Shown here piece after piece: positions 24,098 through 34,024 of a stretch of DNA of 45,491 bases. The translations under genes were made by a program, and so were the position numbers. Below the pieces are notes generated by a model. It had not been told where the DNA came from. It saw only the letters and a program-made list of their open reading frames with translations, and made no database searches. Every line of letters begins with the position of its first letter. The first letter of the stretch is position 1. The stretch is taken from NCBI GenBank assembly GCA_014382715.1, contig JACNJD010000178.1:1-45491 (forward strand). Direction: 5' to 3'. This DNA is from Candidatus Desulfacyla euxinica (GTDB lineage: Bacteria; Desulfobacterota; DSM-4660; Desulfatiglandales; Desulfatiglandaceae).

Positions 24098-24829
24098 ATG
24101 CCCCCCAAACTATCCAGGTTCATCCAATGGTTTCTTACCGGAATATGTATTCTCTTTTTATTCGGCGGCTGTGCCCTGTGGAATAACTTATTTGGTGAAG
24201 AGGAATCAACTCCAGCCGAACTCATGAGCGAGGCAATGGAAGATTTTAACGATGGCAAGTTTGAAACTGCCACGGAAATCTTTCAAAAAATAAAGGACCG
24301 GTATCCTTACAGTAAATTCGCTATCAAGGCCGAGATCAAGATGGCTGACGCCCTCTACGAAAGAGATCTTTTTGATGAGGCCTATGACGAATATACGGAG
24401 TTTGAGAAGCTCCACCCCAAAAATCCTAGTATACCGTATGTTCTTTTCCAAAAGGGGATGTGTCATTTTAGCCGGGTAAAATCTTTTGACAGGACTCAGT
24501 CATTCACACACAAGGCAAGGGAAGAGTTCGAACGGCTAATCAAGAGATACCGCAGAAGTCCCTTTGCTGAACGTGCCCGCAGGAAGGTAAGGGAGTGTTA
24601 TATAAGACTGGCCGAGCATGAGGTATATGTGGGCAATTTTTATTTTAAAATGGAGAAATACGGGCCTGCCATGCACAGATACCTCTATCTTATCGAGCAC
24701 TACCCCGACGTGGGGCAGTATTACGAGGCCCTTGAAAAAATCAAGATATGCAAGGAAAAACTCGCTGAACAGAAAGAGGAAGATGGGACGTCATGGTGGG
24801 GACGGTTAAAGAGTTCCGTTTTCGATTAG
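24098..24829 (+). CDS. bamD: Outer-membrane protein assembly lipoprotein BamD
   Basis: A 243-residue lipoprotein of the BamD/ComL family, a TPR scaffold of the BAM complex that inserts beta-barrel proteins in the outer membrane. The signal sequence ends with lipobox FGGC; five TPR-like helical repeats follow, starting ELMSEAMEDFNDGKFETA and including FEKLHPKNPSIPYVLFQKGM and AREEFERLIKRYRRSPFAERA. The length is normal. The last 24 bases overlap the end of alaS on the opposite strand. It shows the cell has an outer membrane. Confidence 0.92.
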   Translation: MPPKLSRFIQWFLTGICILFLFGGCALWNNLFGEEESTPAELMSEAMEDFNDGKFETATEIFQKIKDRYPYSKFAIKAEIKMADALYERDLFDEAYDEYTEFEKLHPKNPSIPYVLFQKGMCHFSRVKSFDRTQSFTHKAREEFERLIKRYRRSPFAERARRKVRECYIRLAEHEVYVGNFYFKMEKYGPAMHRYLYLIEHYPDVGQYYEALEKIKICKEKLAEQKEEDGTSWWGRLKSSVFD

Positions 24830-27457
24830 GGTATAAAGGGCCTCAAAGGCCTCACCCAATTTTTTAGGCTGATCCCCTCCACCCTGTGCCATGTCAGGCC
24901 GACCGCCTCCCTTTCCCCCCACAATACCTGATAATTGCCTTATAATCTCCCCGGCATGGAAGTTTCCTCCCAAGTCCTTGGTCACCAGACAGGTCAGCAT
25001 GGCCTTCCCCTCAATTCCTGCACCCAAAAGGACAATGCCTGAGCCGAGTTTATCCTTTATGCGGTCTCCGGATTCCCGGAGTTCTTTTGGAGAGCCGGCC
25101 TCAAATTCCCGTGCAATTACCTTAACCCCATTTATCTCTCTGATCCCGGTCAAAAGATCCTCGGATTTCTTGGTTAGAAGCTTGACCTTGAGGGATTCAA
25201 TCTCTCTTTCCTTTTCCTTCAGTTCCTTTAACAGCCGTTCGATCCTTTTCCCCACCTTATCCGGCCCTGTCCTGAGAAGCGAGGCCGATATTCTCAGCCC
25301 ATTATCTCTTTCTAAGGTATACTGAAGCGCGGCTTCGCCTGTCAGGGCCTCGATCCGGCGGACATTCGCTGCAACCGCGCTTTCACTCACGATGCGAAAG
25401 AGGCCGATATCACCTGTCCTTTTCGTGTGAGTTCCTCCACACAACTCCATGCTGATCCCATCGCCAATCTCAACAAGCCTGACCAGGTCGCCATACCTCT
25501 CTTCAAATATGGCCATGGCCCCTGTTTTCATGGCCTCTTCCTTGGACATCACCAGGGTCTGGACCGCAATATTGTCACGGATATGTCTGTTGACGAGTTG
25601 TTCAATCTCTGTCAAATTCTCTTGCGAAACCTGTGTGAAATGGCTGAAGTCAAATCGGAGCCTATCAGGTGATACCAAAGATCCCGCCTGTTTGACATGA
25701 TCACCTAAGACTTCTCTAAGGGCCGCATGAAGGAGGTGTGTGGCAGTATGGTTGTTGGCTGTAGCGCCCCGTTTTTCACACTCAACCTGTGCCTTGAGCC
25801 TATCACCAACCTCAATCGTTCCGGTCTCAATATCGCCCCTGTGAACGACAAGGTCCGGACCGTGTTTAAGTGTGTGTGTCACCCTGAATCTTGAATCTCC
25901 ATTAGAGAGCACCCCCATATCACCCACCTGCCCACCTGATTCGGCATAAAAAGGGGTTTCATCTAACACGATTTCAGCCTCTCCCCCCCCAGCGTCAACT
26001 GAGCCGGTCTCTTCTCCTCCTACTATTAATGCGATAACCTTAGCCTCTGAATCGAGAGACTCATATCCTGAAAAACGTGTGGCAACGCCTCGGGCCAGGA
26101 GCCCGCGAAAGGCCTCAGGGATCTTTTCTTCCCCGCTTCCCTTCCACGACTCCTGAGACAGTTGTCTCTGTTTGGACATTGATCGATGATAACCGTCCAT
26201 ATCGATTGACATTGCTTCATCACGAGCCACGTCCTCTGCCATATCAACGGAAAGACCATAGGTGTCATAAAGCCTGAAAGCCACATCTCCCGGGATTGTG
26301 TCAGCCCCCTTTGCCTTTAAATTTCGAATCTCTTCATTGAGCACCTTCATGCTGTAATTAAGGGTATCTGCAAAACGTCTTTCCTCATTATCCACTACCC
26401 CCTCAATAAGACCCTTTGCCTGGACAAGTTCTTTGTAGTCCTGGCCCATGATTTCAATGACCTTGGAGCATATGGATCGAAGAAACATCTCCCTGAGATC
26501 CAGGGCCTGGCCATAACGGATAGCCCTGCGGATAATGCGCCTCAGCACATAGCCCCTCCCTTCGTTCGAGGGAATAATCCCGTCACCGATCAGAAAAGAA
26601 AGCGATCGGGCATGATCGGAAATAACTCGAAAGGCCACATCCTGCTTTTCATCATCGCCGTATTTCTTTTGAGAGACCTCTTCTATGCGTAAAATGATAT
26701 CCCTGAAAAGATCCGTATCATAATTTGATGTTACCCCCTGGACCACCGCTGTAATCCTTTCCAGCCCCATCCCCGTATCAATATTCGGCTTGGGAAGAGG
26801 TGTGAGATTACCCTCCTGATCCCGGTCAAACTGGGTAAAGACCAGATTCCATATCTCCAAATACCTGTCGCAGTCACACCCCGGCGCACATCCGGGCTGA
26901 CCGCATCCCAGGGAAAGGCCCTGATCAATATGGATCTCTGAACATGGCCCGCAGGGGCCTGTATCTCCCATGGCCCAAAAATTATCCTTTTCCCCCAATC
27001 TCACGATCCGATCTGACGGTATCCCGATTTTTTCTTCCCATATCCTGTAAGCCTCGTCGTCATCTTTGTAAACAGAGACATGAAGCCGTTCACCAGGGAG
27101 ATTATAACCTTCGGTCAGCAGGTCCCATCCCCACTCGATCGCCTCCTCTTTAAAATAATCCCCAAAGGAAAAATTTCCCAACATCTCAAAGAAGGTATGA
27201 TGCCTCGGGGTGTAGCCGACATTTTCCAGATCATTATGTTTGCCGCCTGCGCGCACGCATTTCTGAGACGTGGCAGCCCTGGAATAACCCATCTTCTCCT
27301 CCCCGAGAAAGGCCCCCTTGAACTGGACCATCCCGGCGTTTGTAAATAACAAAGTAGGGTCGTCCCGTGGGATAAGTGAAGCGCTATCAACGATCCTGTG
27401 TTCACGGTCTTTGAAATAATCCAAAAACCTCTTTCTGATCTCTCTGAAGTTCATCAT
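24806..27457 (-). CDS. alaS: Alanyl-tRNA synthetase
   Basis: An 883-residue class II synthetase. The N-terminal catalytic domain is complete (motif 1 region SLIPRDDPTLLFTNAGMVQF, PRHHTFFEMLGNFSFGDYFK); the editing domain has the zinc ligands in HTATHLLHAAL and ELCGGTHTKRTGDIG; the C-terminal C-Ala domain ends GGKGGGRPDMAQGGG. Two adjacent ATGs (27457, 27454) are possible starts. It follows recA by 92 bases on the same strand, the arrangement common in this lineage, and converges with bamD. Confidence 0.97.
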   Translation of the reverse strand: MMNFREIRKRFLDYFKDREHRIVDSASLIPRDDPTLLFTNAGMVQFKGAFLGEEKMGYSRAATSQKCVRAGGKHNDLENVGYTPRHHTFFEMLGNFSFGDYFKEEAIEWGWDLLTEGYNLPGERLHVSVYKDDDEAYRIWEEKIGIPSDRIVRLGEKDNFWAMGDTGPCGPCSEIHIDQGLSLGCGQPGCAPGCDCDRYLEIWNLVFTQFDRDQEGNLTPLPKPNIDTGMGLERITAVVQGVTSNYDTDLFRDIILRIEEVSQKKYGDDEKQDVAFRVISDHARSLSFLIGDGIIPSNEGRGYVLRRIIRRAIRYGQALDLREMFLRSICSKVIEIMGQDYKELVQAKGLIEGVVDNEERRFADTLNYSMKVLNEEIRNLKAKGADTIPGDVAFRLYDTYGLSVDMAEDVARDEAMSIDMDGYHRSMSKQRQLSQESWKGSGEEKIPEAFRGLLARGVATRFSGYESLDSEAKVIALIVGGEETGSVDAGGGEAEIVLDETPFYAESGGQVGDMGVLSNGDSRFRVTHTLKHGPDLVVHRGDIETGTIEVGDRLKAQVECEKRGATANNHTATHLLHAALREVLGDHVKQAGSLVSPDRLRFDFSHFTQVSQENLTEIEQLVNRHIRDNIAVQTLVMSKEEAMKTGAMAIFEERYGDLVRLVEIGDGISMELCGGTHTKRTGDIGLFRIVSESAVAANVRRIEALTGEAALQYTLERDNGLRISASLLRTGPDKVGKRIERLLKELKEKEREIESLKVKLLTKKSEDLLTGIREINGVKVIAREFEAGSPKELRESGDRIKDKLGSGIVLLGAGIEGKAMLTCLVTKDLGGNFHAGEIIRQLSGIVGGKGGGRPDMAQGGGDQPKKLGEAFEALYTLIENGTL

Positions 27458-27549
27458 GTATACCTAAGCAAAATTGAGGGATTGAAGGTGTTTGGTTATC
27501 GGTTTTAATCCCTAAATGCCTAAACCCCTAAATTCCTGAATTAATATTT

Positions 27550-28569
27550 TCAAGCCTCTTTTGGCTCACCCTCATCTTCTTCCCCTCTCGTTAGCCCTGT
27601 CTTTTCAAGGATAAGCCCGGCGATTTTGTCTCTGATGTCTATATTTTCGGCCAGAAAACGTTTTACGTTCTGTCTACCCTGACCAATCCGGTCTTCCCCA
27701 AAAGAGTACCATGCCCCGCTCTTCTCGACAATACCCAAAGAGACGCCCAGATCAAGGATGTCACCCTCTTTTGAGATCCCCTCTCCGTAAATTATATCAA
27801 ATTCGGCATCTTTGAAAGGGGGCGCCACTTTGTTCTTCACCACCCGCACCCGCGTTCTGTTTCCAACAATTTGGTCGCCGTCCTTGATGGCCCCAATCCG
27901 TCTGATATCCAAACGCTGGCTCGAATAGAACTTTAAGGCATTTCCCCCCGTGGTTGTCTCGGGGCTGCCGAACATAACGCCGATCTTCATCCTGATCTGG
28001 TTAATGAAGATAACGCAGGTATGTGATTTATTGATGGTTGCGGTAAGTTTTCTCAGGGCCTGTGACATTAGCCTGGCCTGCAGCCCCATGTGGTGATCGC
28101 CCATATCTCCCTCAATTTCCGCCCGCGGCACCAACGCTGCAACAGAATCGATGATCAGAACGTCAATAGCACCGCTCCTGACAAGGATTTCGGTGATATC
28201 CAGGGCCTGCTCCCCCGTATCCGGCTGTGAAACTAAGAGGCTGTCCACATCCACACCTAACTTTCTGGCATAACTAACATCGAGGGCATGCTCTGCATCC
28301 ACAAAAGCCACAGCTCCCTCCTTTATCTGGGCCTCGGCGGCTATATGGAGAGCTAAGGTGGTTTTTCCCGAAGATTCCGGCCCAAAAATTTCGATCACCC
28401 TCCCGCGGGGAACACCGCCAATCCCGAGCGCTAAATCGAGAGCAAGAGATCCTGTGGAGATAGAAGGTATGTCGATTAGCTTTTCATCTCCCATTTTCAT
28501 AATGGACCCGCGGCCAAATTGTTTCTCTATCTGAGAAATGGCCTGTTCAATAGCCCTGTCTCTTTCCAT
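27550..28569 (-). CDS. recA: Recombinase RecA
   Basis: A 339-residue DNA strand-exchange protein that also triggers LexA cleavage. Walker [10 protein letters not shown] (63-71), the highly conserved [38 protein letters not shown] (L2 loop) and the acidic C-terminus ([10 protein letters not shown]) are all present. GGAGG precedes the ATG. No E. coli-type LexA box (CTGT-N8-ACAG) is visible in the 78-base upstream gap, and recA may be read from the upstream cinA-thpR transcript as well. Confidence 0.98.
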   Translation of the reverse strand: MERDRAIEQAISQIEKQFGRGSIMKMGDEKLIDIPSISTGSLALDLALGIGGVPRGRVIEIFGPESSGKTTLALHIAAEAQIKEGAVAFVDAEHALDVSYARKLGVDVDSLLVSQPDTGEQALDITEILVRSGAIDVLIIDSVAALVPRAEIEGDMGDHHMGLQARLMSQALRKLTATINKSHTCVIFINQIRMKIGVMFGSPETTTGGNALKFYSSQRLDIRRIGAIKDGDQIVGNRTRVRVVKNKVAPPFKDAEFDIIYGEGISKEGDILDLGVSLGIVEKSGAWYSFGEDRIGQGRQNVKRFLAENIDIRDKIAGLILEKTGLTRGEEDEGEPKEA

Positions 28570-28647
28570 AGGAATCCTCCCTAAAAATAAGTACTAAATT
28601 GTCTAAAATAAACTAAAATCTACCCAGTAGCCCTAAACTCCTGACCT

Positions 28648-29223
28648 TTAACGCTTTCCAATCAAGGGCCATCCGTTTAGTTTGGAATAAACGGCCCCCC
28701 CTGGTTTTAAATCGCTCTTAAACAAAACAAGCTCTTTAATTGTATACTCAGGGCTTGTCAGGTCATGATATTTTGACAAAAGATCATCCAGATGGGTCCC
28801 GGCTCTCGCACCCTTCCGAAATCTTCCGAGGGTCAGGTGAGGCTTAAAACGCCGCTTCTCATCCTTGATCCCGAAAGGCCTCAGCCCTTTCTGTAAATCG
28901 TCTTTGAAACAGGCCATACGATCAAGCCCGCCATCAAGACCGATCCACAAAACTCTCGGGTTGCGCCTGCTGCCAAAGAGACCGATCCCCTTTATAGAAA
29001 TACCGAAAGGTCCATATCCCTGGCAGACATCCTTCACAATGTCCTGGATCGGCTTGATCTGTTCTTCCTGTACATCGCCCATAAAGACAACTGTGAGGTG
29101 GATGTTACCCACATTAACCCACCGGACATTCAGAGGCAACTGCCTGCCATCATCGGATACCACCGTGATAATTCTTTTGATATCAACGGGCAGCTCAAAT
29201 GCCAGAAAGGATCGGGTCGCCAT
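28648..29223 (-). CDS. thpR: RNA 2',3'-cyclic phosphodiesterase ThpR (LigT-like)
   Basis: A 191-residue member of the 2H phosphoesterase family with both catalytic motifs, HLTVVF near residue 47 and HLTLGRF near residue 133. ThpR hydrolyses RNA 2',3'-cyclic phosphate ends. Its start overlaps the last 29 bases of cinA, so the two are translationally linked. The order cinA-thpR-recA recurs in Desulfobacterota. Confidence 0.93.
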   Translation of the reverse strand: MATRSFLAFELPVDIKRIITVVSDDGRQLPLNVRWVNVGNIHLTVVFMGDVQEEQIKPIQDIVKDVCQGYGPFGISIKGIGLFGSRRNPRVLWIGLDGGLDRMACFKDDLQKGLRPFGIKDEKRRFKPHLTLGRFRKGARAGTHLDDLLSKYHDLTSPEYTIKELVLFKSDLKPGGAVYSKLNGWPLIGKR

Positions 29224-30451
29224 TCAAGTACCTTCTAACCCAGTCCAGGGTCATCATTGAGGTATTCAGTTTGATCTGCTTTCTCCTCCCCCAAAAGCCA
29301 TATCTCCTCGAAAAAACCTCGTCCGCGCTGCTGAGCCCAATATAAACTGTCCCGACCGGTTTATCATTGCTACCCCCGTCAGGACCTGCAACCCCCGTTA
29401 CAGCCAGGCCAAGATCGGACTTCATCCGTTCCCTTATACCCCTTGCCATTTCCTGTGCAGTCTCGTTGCTTACTGCTCCATATTCATTAATGGTCTCTGC
29501 ATCAACTCCCAATATATTCACCTTGGATTGATTGCTGTAAGAAACCACCCCGCCGCAGAAATAGTTCGAACTACCCGGGACATTTGTCAGCCTATGACCT
29601 ATCAGGCCCCCTGTGCACGATTCTGCCACTGATATTGTTTTGCCCTTTTCAGTAAGCAGGCCGCCAACAACCTCCTCCATTTCCTGATTGCCTGTGGCAA
29701 AAATATAATCGCCAACGAGAGAAAATATCTCCGCCTCAACCTGATCAAGCTCGGCTGTTACGGTCAACTCGTCCTCTCCCTGCAAGGAAACAGTAATATG
29801 GTTTTCCGGAAAATGAGGATAAAACCCCAAGACAGCATCCGTTGGTTTCCCTCGTAGCTTCACAAAAATTTCAGCGATGCGTGGCTCACTGAGACCATAT
29901 AATTTTATAAGGCGCTGCCTCACCACAGGAACAGTTTCATAAAGACTCAGGAGCTCCGGAAGCACAAACTTGTCCATGAGATGGCGCATCTGCTCAGGGA
30001 CTCCGGGCAGAAAATAGAAACGGACATTCTTTTTGGCCAATGAAAATCCACATGTATCTCCTGAAGGGCTAATCATTGTAGCGCCTTCAGGGAGTAACGC
30101 CATTTTTTGAAGTGGAGGCGTCATCTCTGCCCCTCGTGCTTTCACGTGTGCCTTGATTTTTTCAAGCATATGCTGATCGGGATAAAGCGGCCTGTCCAAC
30201 GCATTAGCCACGATCCTGCATGTCATATCGTCGTCTGTTGAACCTAAGCCTCCTGTAACGATTACAAACCGGGACGATTCCGAGACCATTTTAAGGGCAT
30301 GGGAGACCATTTCTTCATCATCCCCCACCGACGTGACACGGGTTACATTTAGACCAGAGGCGGTAAGTTTTCCGGCAGCATACCACGAATTTAGGTCAGG
30401 GGTCCTTCCTGAGGTAAGTTCATTGCCAATTGTGATGATTTCGCCGTTCAT
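29195..30451 (-). CDS. cinA: CinA: MoCF-like domain plus nicotinamide-nucleotide amidase
   Basis: A 418-residue two-domain protein. The N-terminal molybdopterin-binding-like domain (ITIGNELTSGRTPDLNSWY, VTGGLGSTDDDMT) belongs to the ADP-ribose pyrophosphatase (COG1058) branch; the C-terminal PncC domain (ISVAESCTGGLIGHRLTNVP, VTGVAGPDGGSNDKPVGTVY) deamidates nicotinamide mononucleotide. The start is set at ATG 30451, where homology begins; the longer frame to 30499 overlaps pgpA. It lies 14 bases after pgpA. Confidence 0.94.
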   Translation of the reverse strand: MNGEIITIGNELTSGRTPDLNSWYAAGKLTASGLNVTRVTSVGDDEEMVSHALKMVSESSRFVIVTGGLGSTDDDMTCRIVANALDRPLYPDQHMLEKIKAHVKARGAEMTPPLQKMALLPEGATMISPSGDTCGFSLAKKNVRFYFLPGVPEQMRHLMDKFVLPELLSLYETVPVVRQRLIKLYGLSEPRIAEIFVKLRGKPTDAVLGFYPHFPENHITVSLQGEDELTVTAELDQVEAEIFSLVGDYIFATGNQEMEEVVGGLLTEKGKTISVAESCTGGLIGHRLTNVPGSSNYFCGGVVSYSNQSKVNILGVDAETINEYGAVSNETAQEMARGIRERMKSDLGLAVTGVAGPDGGSNDKPVGTVYIGLSSADEVFSRRYGFWGRRKQIKLNTSMMTLDWVRRYLNGDPILSGI

Positions 30452-30465
30452 TTCTCTACCAAGTT

Positions 30466-30975
30466 TCAAGTTACAAGCAACAGAATCCCCCTCAAACATA
30501 GATGCGCGTACACCCCCGCTAACAGATCATCTACAACTATCCCAAATCCTCCCTTGAGCCTCTCCGACTGCCTCACAGGCCATGGCTTCACTATATCGAA
30601 GAAACGGAAGAGGATAAAACCTAAACCCACGTTTACCAATGAGGCAGGCAATAAGAGCATAGTCACCAAAAAACCGGCTATCTCGTCTATCACCACTTCC
30701 GAGGGGTCTGTCTTCCCCAACAGCCCCTGGGTCCGGTCTGAGGCCCAGATCGCCACCACTGTAACCACAACAAGGGCAATTACGCCATACCACTCTCCAA
30801 AATAATTGAGCAACAGGATAAGGGGCACGGCAGCCAGGGTACCAAAGGTCCCGGATATCACCGGCGCGAGGCCGACACCGAACCATGTGGCCAAAATCAA
30901 GGCTATTTTTCCATAAAACCCGGCTTGTCTGAAGGTATCAAGGACTGGTAAATTATCAGATTGATCTTTTGACAT
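30466..30975 (-). CDS. pgpA: Phosphatidylglycerophosphatase A
   Basis: A 169-residue membrane enzyme that makes phosphatidylglycerol from its phosphate. Family motifs: FGVGLAPVISGTFGTLAAVP, DPSEVVIDEIAGFLVTM (the acidic metal-binding core) and FRFFDIVKPWPVRQSERLKGG. Four hydrophobic segments. The ATG (30975) overlaps the TGA of larC by one base, so the genes are coupled; the TTG one codon upstream is less likely. Confidence 0.95.
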   Translation of the reverse strand: MSKDQSDNLPVLDTFRQAGFYGKIALILATWFGVGLAPVISGTFGTLAAVPLILLLNYFGEWYGVIALVVVTVVAIWASDRTQGLLGKTDPSEVVIDEIAGFLVTMLLLPASLVNVGLGFILFRFFDIVKPWPVRQSERLKGGFGIVVDDLLAGVYAHLCLRGILLLVT

Positions 30976-32156
30976 CAAGCAGGTTGTGAGACCTCCACGT
31001 TTAAGCTTGTAACCCAGAGATAAACCTCACGCAGGGGGATATTATTTTTTGAGGCAATTGTCTTGCAAACATCATATTCGGGCACTAAGAGTGAGGGGCC
31101 CTGTTTAAGCATCACCTTTTTCACCTTAATCTTGCCCCAGGGGCTGTCCACCTCGGAAAAAGACCTTGCAAGCACACTGCGCTGGCTGTAGCGGAATCTG
31201 ATACCTAAGGTGACGGTCTCTCTGACCATAATCTCCATCAGGGGTTCCTTTTTATCAGGTCTCCCAATGACCTGTATTTGTACTCCGGGCCGATTTTTTT
31301 TCATCTGGACAGGGGAAAAAACCACATCCAGGGCCCCCGCATCAAACAACCGGTCCATGAGGTATCCCAAGCATTCAGGAGAAATATCGTCTACATTAGT
31401 CTCAAGGATGACTACCGTATCTACGGTCTTCGCAGACTGATCTTCCCCAATAAGGATTCGAAGCAGGTTCGGCCTGTCCGGCAGATCCCTAGTCCCTACC
31501 CCATAACCGACCTCCTGGACAACCATTGGTGGCATAGACCCGAAAGAGGCAGCTAATCCTTTAATCAAGGCCGCGCCGGTAGGGGTAACCATTTCATACG
31601 GGATTCCCGCCTCAAATACAGGGACCCCCTTTAACAGGGCAATAGTGGCAGGTGCCGGAACAGGGATTTTGCCATGGGCGGTCATGACAAACCCTGAACC
31701 AAGAGGGAGGTGAGATACGTAAAGTGTTTCGATATGGAGACGTTCCAGAGCATACACCGTCCCCACAATGTCGATTATGGAATCAACGGCCCCTACCTCA
31801 TGAAAATGGACCTCCTCCGGCGGACGATTATGGATCTCTCCCTCCACCTTTGCAAGTGATTCAAAAACCTGTATGCTTTTTTCTTTGACTGTTTCAGACA
31901 GGTCTCCCTGGGCAATGACCTCCCTGATGGTCTTTAACCCCCTATGATCATTTCTGCCTTCATCAAGCGAAACTAAAAACCTGGTGCCAAAGATCTCGTT
32001 GCGGGCCTCACGTTTGATATCTATCTGATATCCGTTTATGGGGAGGGTCAGGAGACATTCTCTCAATTCATGGAAAGGAAGCCCTGCATCCAACAGAGAA
32101 CCCAAGAACATGTCGCCGCTGACACCTGAGAAGCAGTCGAGGTAGGCTGTTTTCAT
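30975..32156 (-). CDS. larC: Nickel-pincer cofactor nickel insertase LarC
   Basis: A 393-residue LarC-type protein. LarC inserts nickel (CTP-dependent) into the pincer cofactor of lactate racemase LarA and related epimerases. The N-terminal AYLDCFSGVSGDMFLGSLLDAG and HFHEVGAVDSIIDIVG, and the C-terminal ILETNVDDISPECLGYLM, are hallmark stretches. Here LarC is complete in one frame, whereas some lactobacilli make it by frameshifting (LarC1/LarC2). No larA, larB or larE is in the window. First gene of the larC-pgpA-cinA-thpR-recA-alaS series. Confidence 0.93.
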   Translation of the reverse strand: MKTAYLDCFSGVSGDMFLGSLLDAGLPFHELRECLLTLPINGYQIDIKREARNEIFGTRFLVSLDEGRNDHRGLKTIREVIAQGDLSETVKEKSIQVFESLAKVEGEIHNRPPEEVHFHEVGAVDSIIDIVGTVYALERLHIETLYVSHLPLGSGFVMTAHGKIPVPAPATIALLKGVPVFEAGIPYEMVTPTGAALIKGLAASFGSMPPMVVQEVGYGVGTRDLPDRPNLLRILIGEDQSAKTVDTVVILETNVDDISPECLGYLMDRLFDAGALDVVFSPVQMKKNRPGVQIQVIGRPDKKEPLMEIMVRETVTLGIRFRYSQRSVLARSFSEVDSPWGKIKVKKVMLKQGPSLLVPEYDVCKTIASKNNIPLREVYLWVTSLNVEVSQPA

Positions 32157-32167
32157 AGCATTTTACA

Positions 32168-32198
32168 ATAAAAAGCCCTGCCAACAAGGCAAGGCTTT
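32168..32198 (-). terminator. Rho-independent terminator after the CCG-domain gene
   Basis: On the minus strand AAAGCCTTGCC pairs with GGCAGGGCTTT around a five-base loop, followed by TTTTTATTG. It lies 20 bases after the stop of the Fe-S gene and just before larC. Confidence 0.85.
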
Positions 32199-32217
32199 CT
32201 TAGTTAAGGTTAATAGG

Positions 32218-33366
32218 CTAAAGTACCTCTGCAATGAGCTCGGAAATATCCTTGATCTCTACCTCATCTTCCTTGTTGACGGTCTTGCGGCTGTCCTCAA
32301 GCATGGAGATGCAGTAGGGGCAGGCCGTGGCCAGAATAGGAGCCCCGGTTTCGCACGCCTCGTGTATCCTTATATCCGAAAAGCGCCATTCAGGCTTTGT
32401 CTCCATCCATAGCCTCCCCCCCCCTGCGCCGCAGCAGAGACTTTCATTCCTGACTCTCTTCATTTCAACCAGGTTGCCACCGGTAACAGCGGAAATCAGG
32501 GCCCGTGGTTCGTCATAGATATCATTATGCCTTCCAAGATAGCAGGGATCGTGGTAGGTGACCTTTTTATCCAGAGTGCCGGAAAGCTTAAGCTTCCCCG
32601 CTTCTAAAAGCCCTGCCAGCAACTGGATATAATGAACCACCTCAAAATCGCCGCCGAACTCCGGGTACTCCTTTGTGAAGGTGTAGTAGCAGTGGGGAGA
32701 GGTAGCAATAATCTTTTTTACACCTTTTTCTTTATAAAGCTTTATGTTCTTTTCCGCCGTATTCATAAAAAGCTCTTCATCCCCGATCTTTCGCATAGAT
32801 TCGGAACAGCAGCTTTCTTCCTCTCCTATCACGCCGAAACTGACGCCCGTCGCAGACAAGATCTTGACCATTGCCTTGGCTATATTTTGGCCCCTGGCCT
32901 CATAGGCCGAGGTACAGCATACAAACAGGAGGTATTCAGTGCCTTCATCGAATATGGGCACGTCAAGACCTTCCATCCATGCAGTTCTTTTTTCCCTTGG
33001 TTCGGACCAGGGGTTTCCGTTGCTGTGGACACTCCCCGTGGCCGTTCTCAAGACACCGGGGATGGCCCCTGTTTCTGCGATCATCGCCCTCATCGCCCTG
33101 ACCACATCAATGATGGTGACACCCCTCGGGCACTTCAGCACACATTTATTACATGTGGTGCAGCCATATAGGATATCGTCAGATTCATATCCTTCGACAC
33201 CCAGCTGGGCCATTCGTATCAAACGCCGGATGTTAAATGGCCCGTCAACAATACGCCACGGACACGATCCCGCACACATACCGCATTGCATACAGAGGTT
33301 CAATTTTTCAGCACCCATGGCAACAAGGGCTTCATTTACTTCATAAAATGGTGTCAATGGTTCCAA
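32218..33366 (-). CDS. (Fe-S)-binding CCG-domain protein, HdrB/HdrD/GlpC-like
   Basis: An electron-transfer or oxidoreductase subunit of about 382 residues. The N-terminus carries two 4Fe-4S motifs (CMQCGMCAGSCPW and CTTCNKCVLKCPRG); the rest has two CCG cysteine-rich domains as in heterodisulfide reductase: ESCCSES with SPHCYY, and YHDPCYLGRH, SLCCGAGGGR with ATACPYC. The first CCG domain has CCS in place of CCG. No transmembrane segment. The start is uncertain: a GTG at 33375 abuts the AAAGGAG, so the TTG at 33366 with an eight-base spacer is preferred. It is alone between two intergenic regions, so its partner is not known. Confidence 0.88.
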   Translation of the reverse strand: MEPLTPFYEVNEALVAMGAEKLNLCMQCGMCAGSCPWRIVDGPFNIRRLIRMAQLGVEGYESDDILYGCTTCNKCVLKCPRGVTIIDVVRAMRAMIAETGAIPGVLRTATGSVHSNGNPWSEPREKRTAWMEGLDVPIFDEGTEYLLFVCCTSAYEARGQNIAKAMVKILSATGVSFGVIGEEESCCSESMRKIGDEELFMNTAEKNIKLYKEKGVKKIIATSPHCYYTFTKEYPEFGGDFEVVHYIQLLAGLLEAGKLKLSGTLDKKVTYHDPCYLGRHNDIYDEPRALISAVTGGNLVEMKRVRNESLCCGAGGGRLWMETKPEWRFSDIRIHEACETGAPILATACPYCISMLEDSRKTVNKEDEVEIKDISELIAEVL

Positions 33367-33571
33367 TACAGGCACTCCTTTCAGTTAAAAATAATATATA
33401 GTGTCCATCCCTACTTATTGCCAACACCTCTTCTTCTTGCACTCAACCTGGAATTATTGAGAGCTTACAGGTATGACACAGATCACCTGAATCTTTAACA
33501 AATGCTCAGATTGATGTCAACAGGGGAAATGGCCAACAGCAGGGTGTTTTTGTTCTACCCCATCTTAAAAC

Positions 33572-34024
33572 TTAAGAATAAAATCCCAGATCCGCGCCGA
33601 CCCCAAGGACTACGTCATCAACTCTCCACGGTCTTAGCCATTGCCGCGGGCGCAACCCTGTGAGGATGTTGGCGCTCCAGTGATGGATATTCCGTATGAG
33701 TTGTCCGAACCGGATGTCATGCTGGAGATGGAGGATAGACTCGTAGGCCTTATCCGGGAACGGATGATAGACAAATTTCAGCGGCACGCCCGTCCCGAAC
33801 AGCATTAGAATCAACACGACGGCCATACCGCCGAGACCCCAGGTCAGGGTAAACTGAAGGGTACGTTCCGGAACGGTGCGAGGCCGGAAGTGGAAGATGA
33901 ACGTGTTCAAATAACGGCGACAACGCTCTTGGTCCTTAACTCCCCGCAATATCCCGGGAAACATGGAATAGGAGAAACGCTGGAAAAAACCGATCCAATG
34001 CTGTAAAAGGCAGGCTGACTCCAC
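33572..34024 (-). pseudogene. Cytochrome b N-terminal fragment (decayed)
   Basis: Roughly codons 15-121 of this frame match the N-terminal heme-binding part of cytochrome b/b6-type quinol oxidoreductase subunits: TWGLGGMAVVLILMLFGTGV, KFVYHPFPDKAYESILHLQ and IRNIHHWSANIL, with heme-ligand histidines. The sequence stops making sense after NIL (about 33662), where further transmembrane helices should follow, and its N-terminus is in the wrong context. No ribosome-binding site. A relic, not a gene in use. Confidence 0.75.

Noticed and set aside
28570-28647. LexA/SOS box upstream of recA
   Set aside because: No CTGT-N8-ACAG or GAAC-N4-GTTC type site is visible; lineage-specific LexA motifs cannot be excluded.
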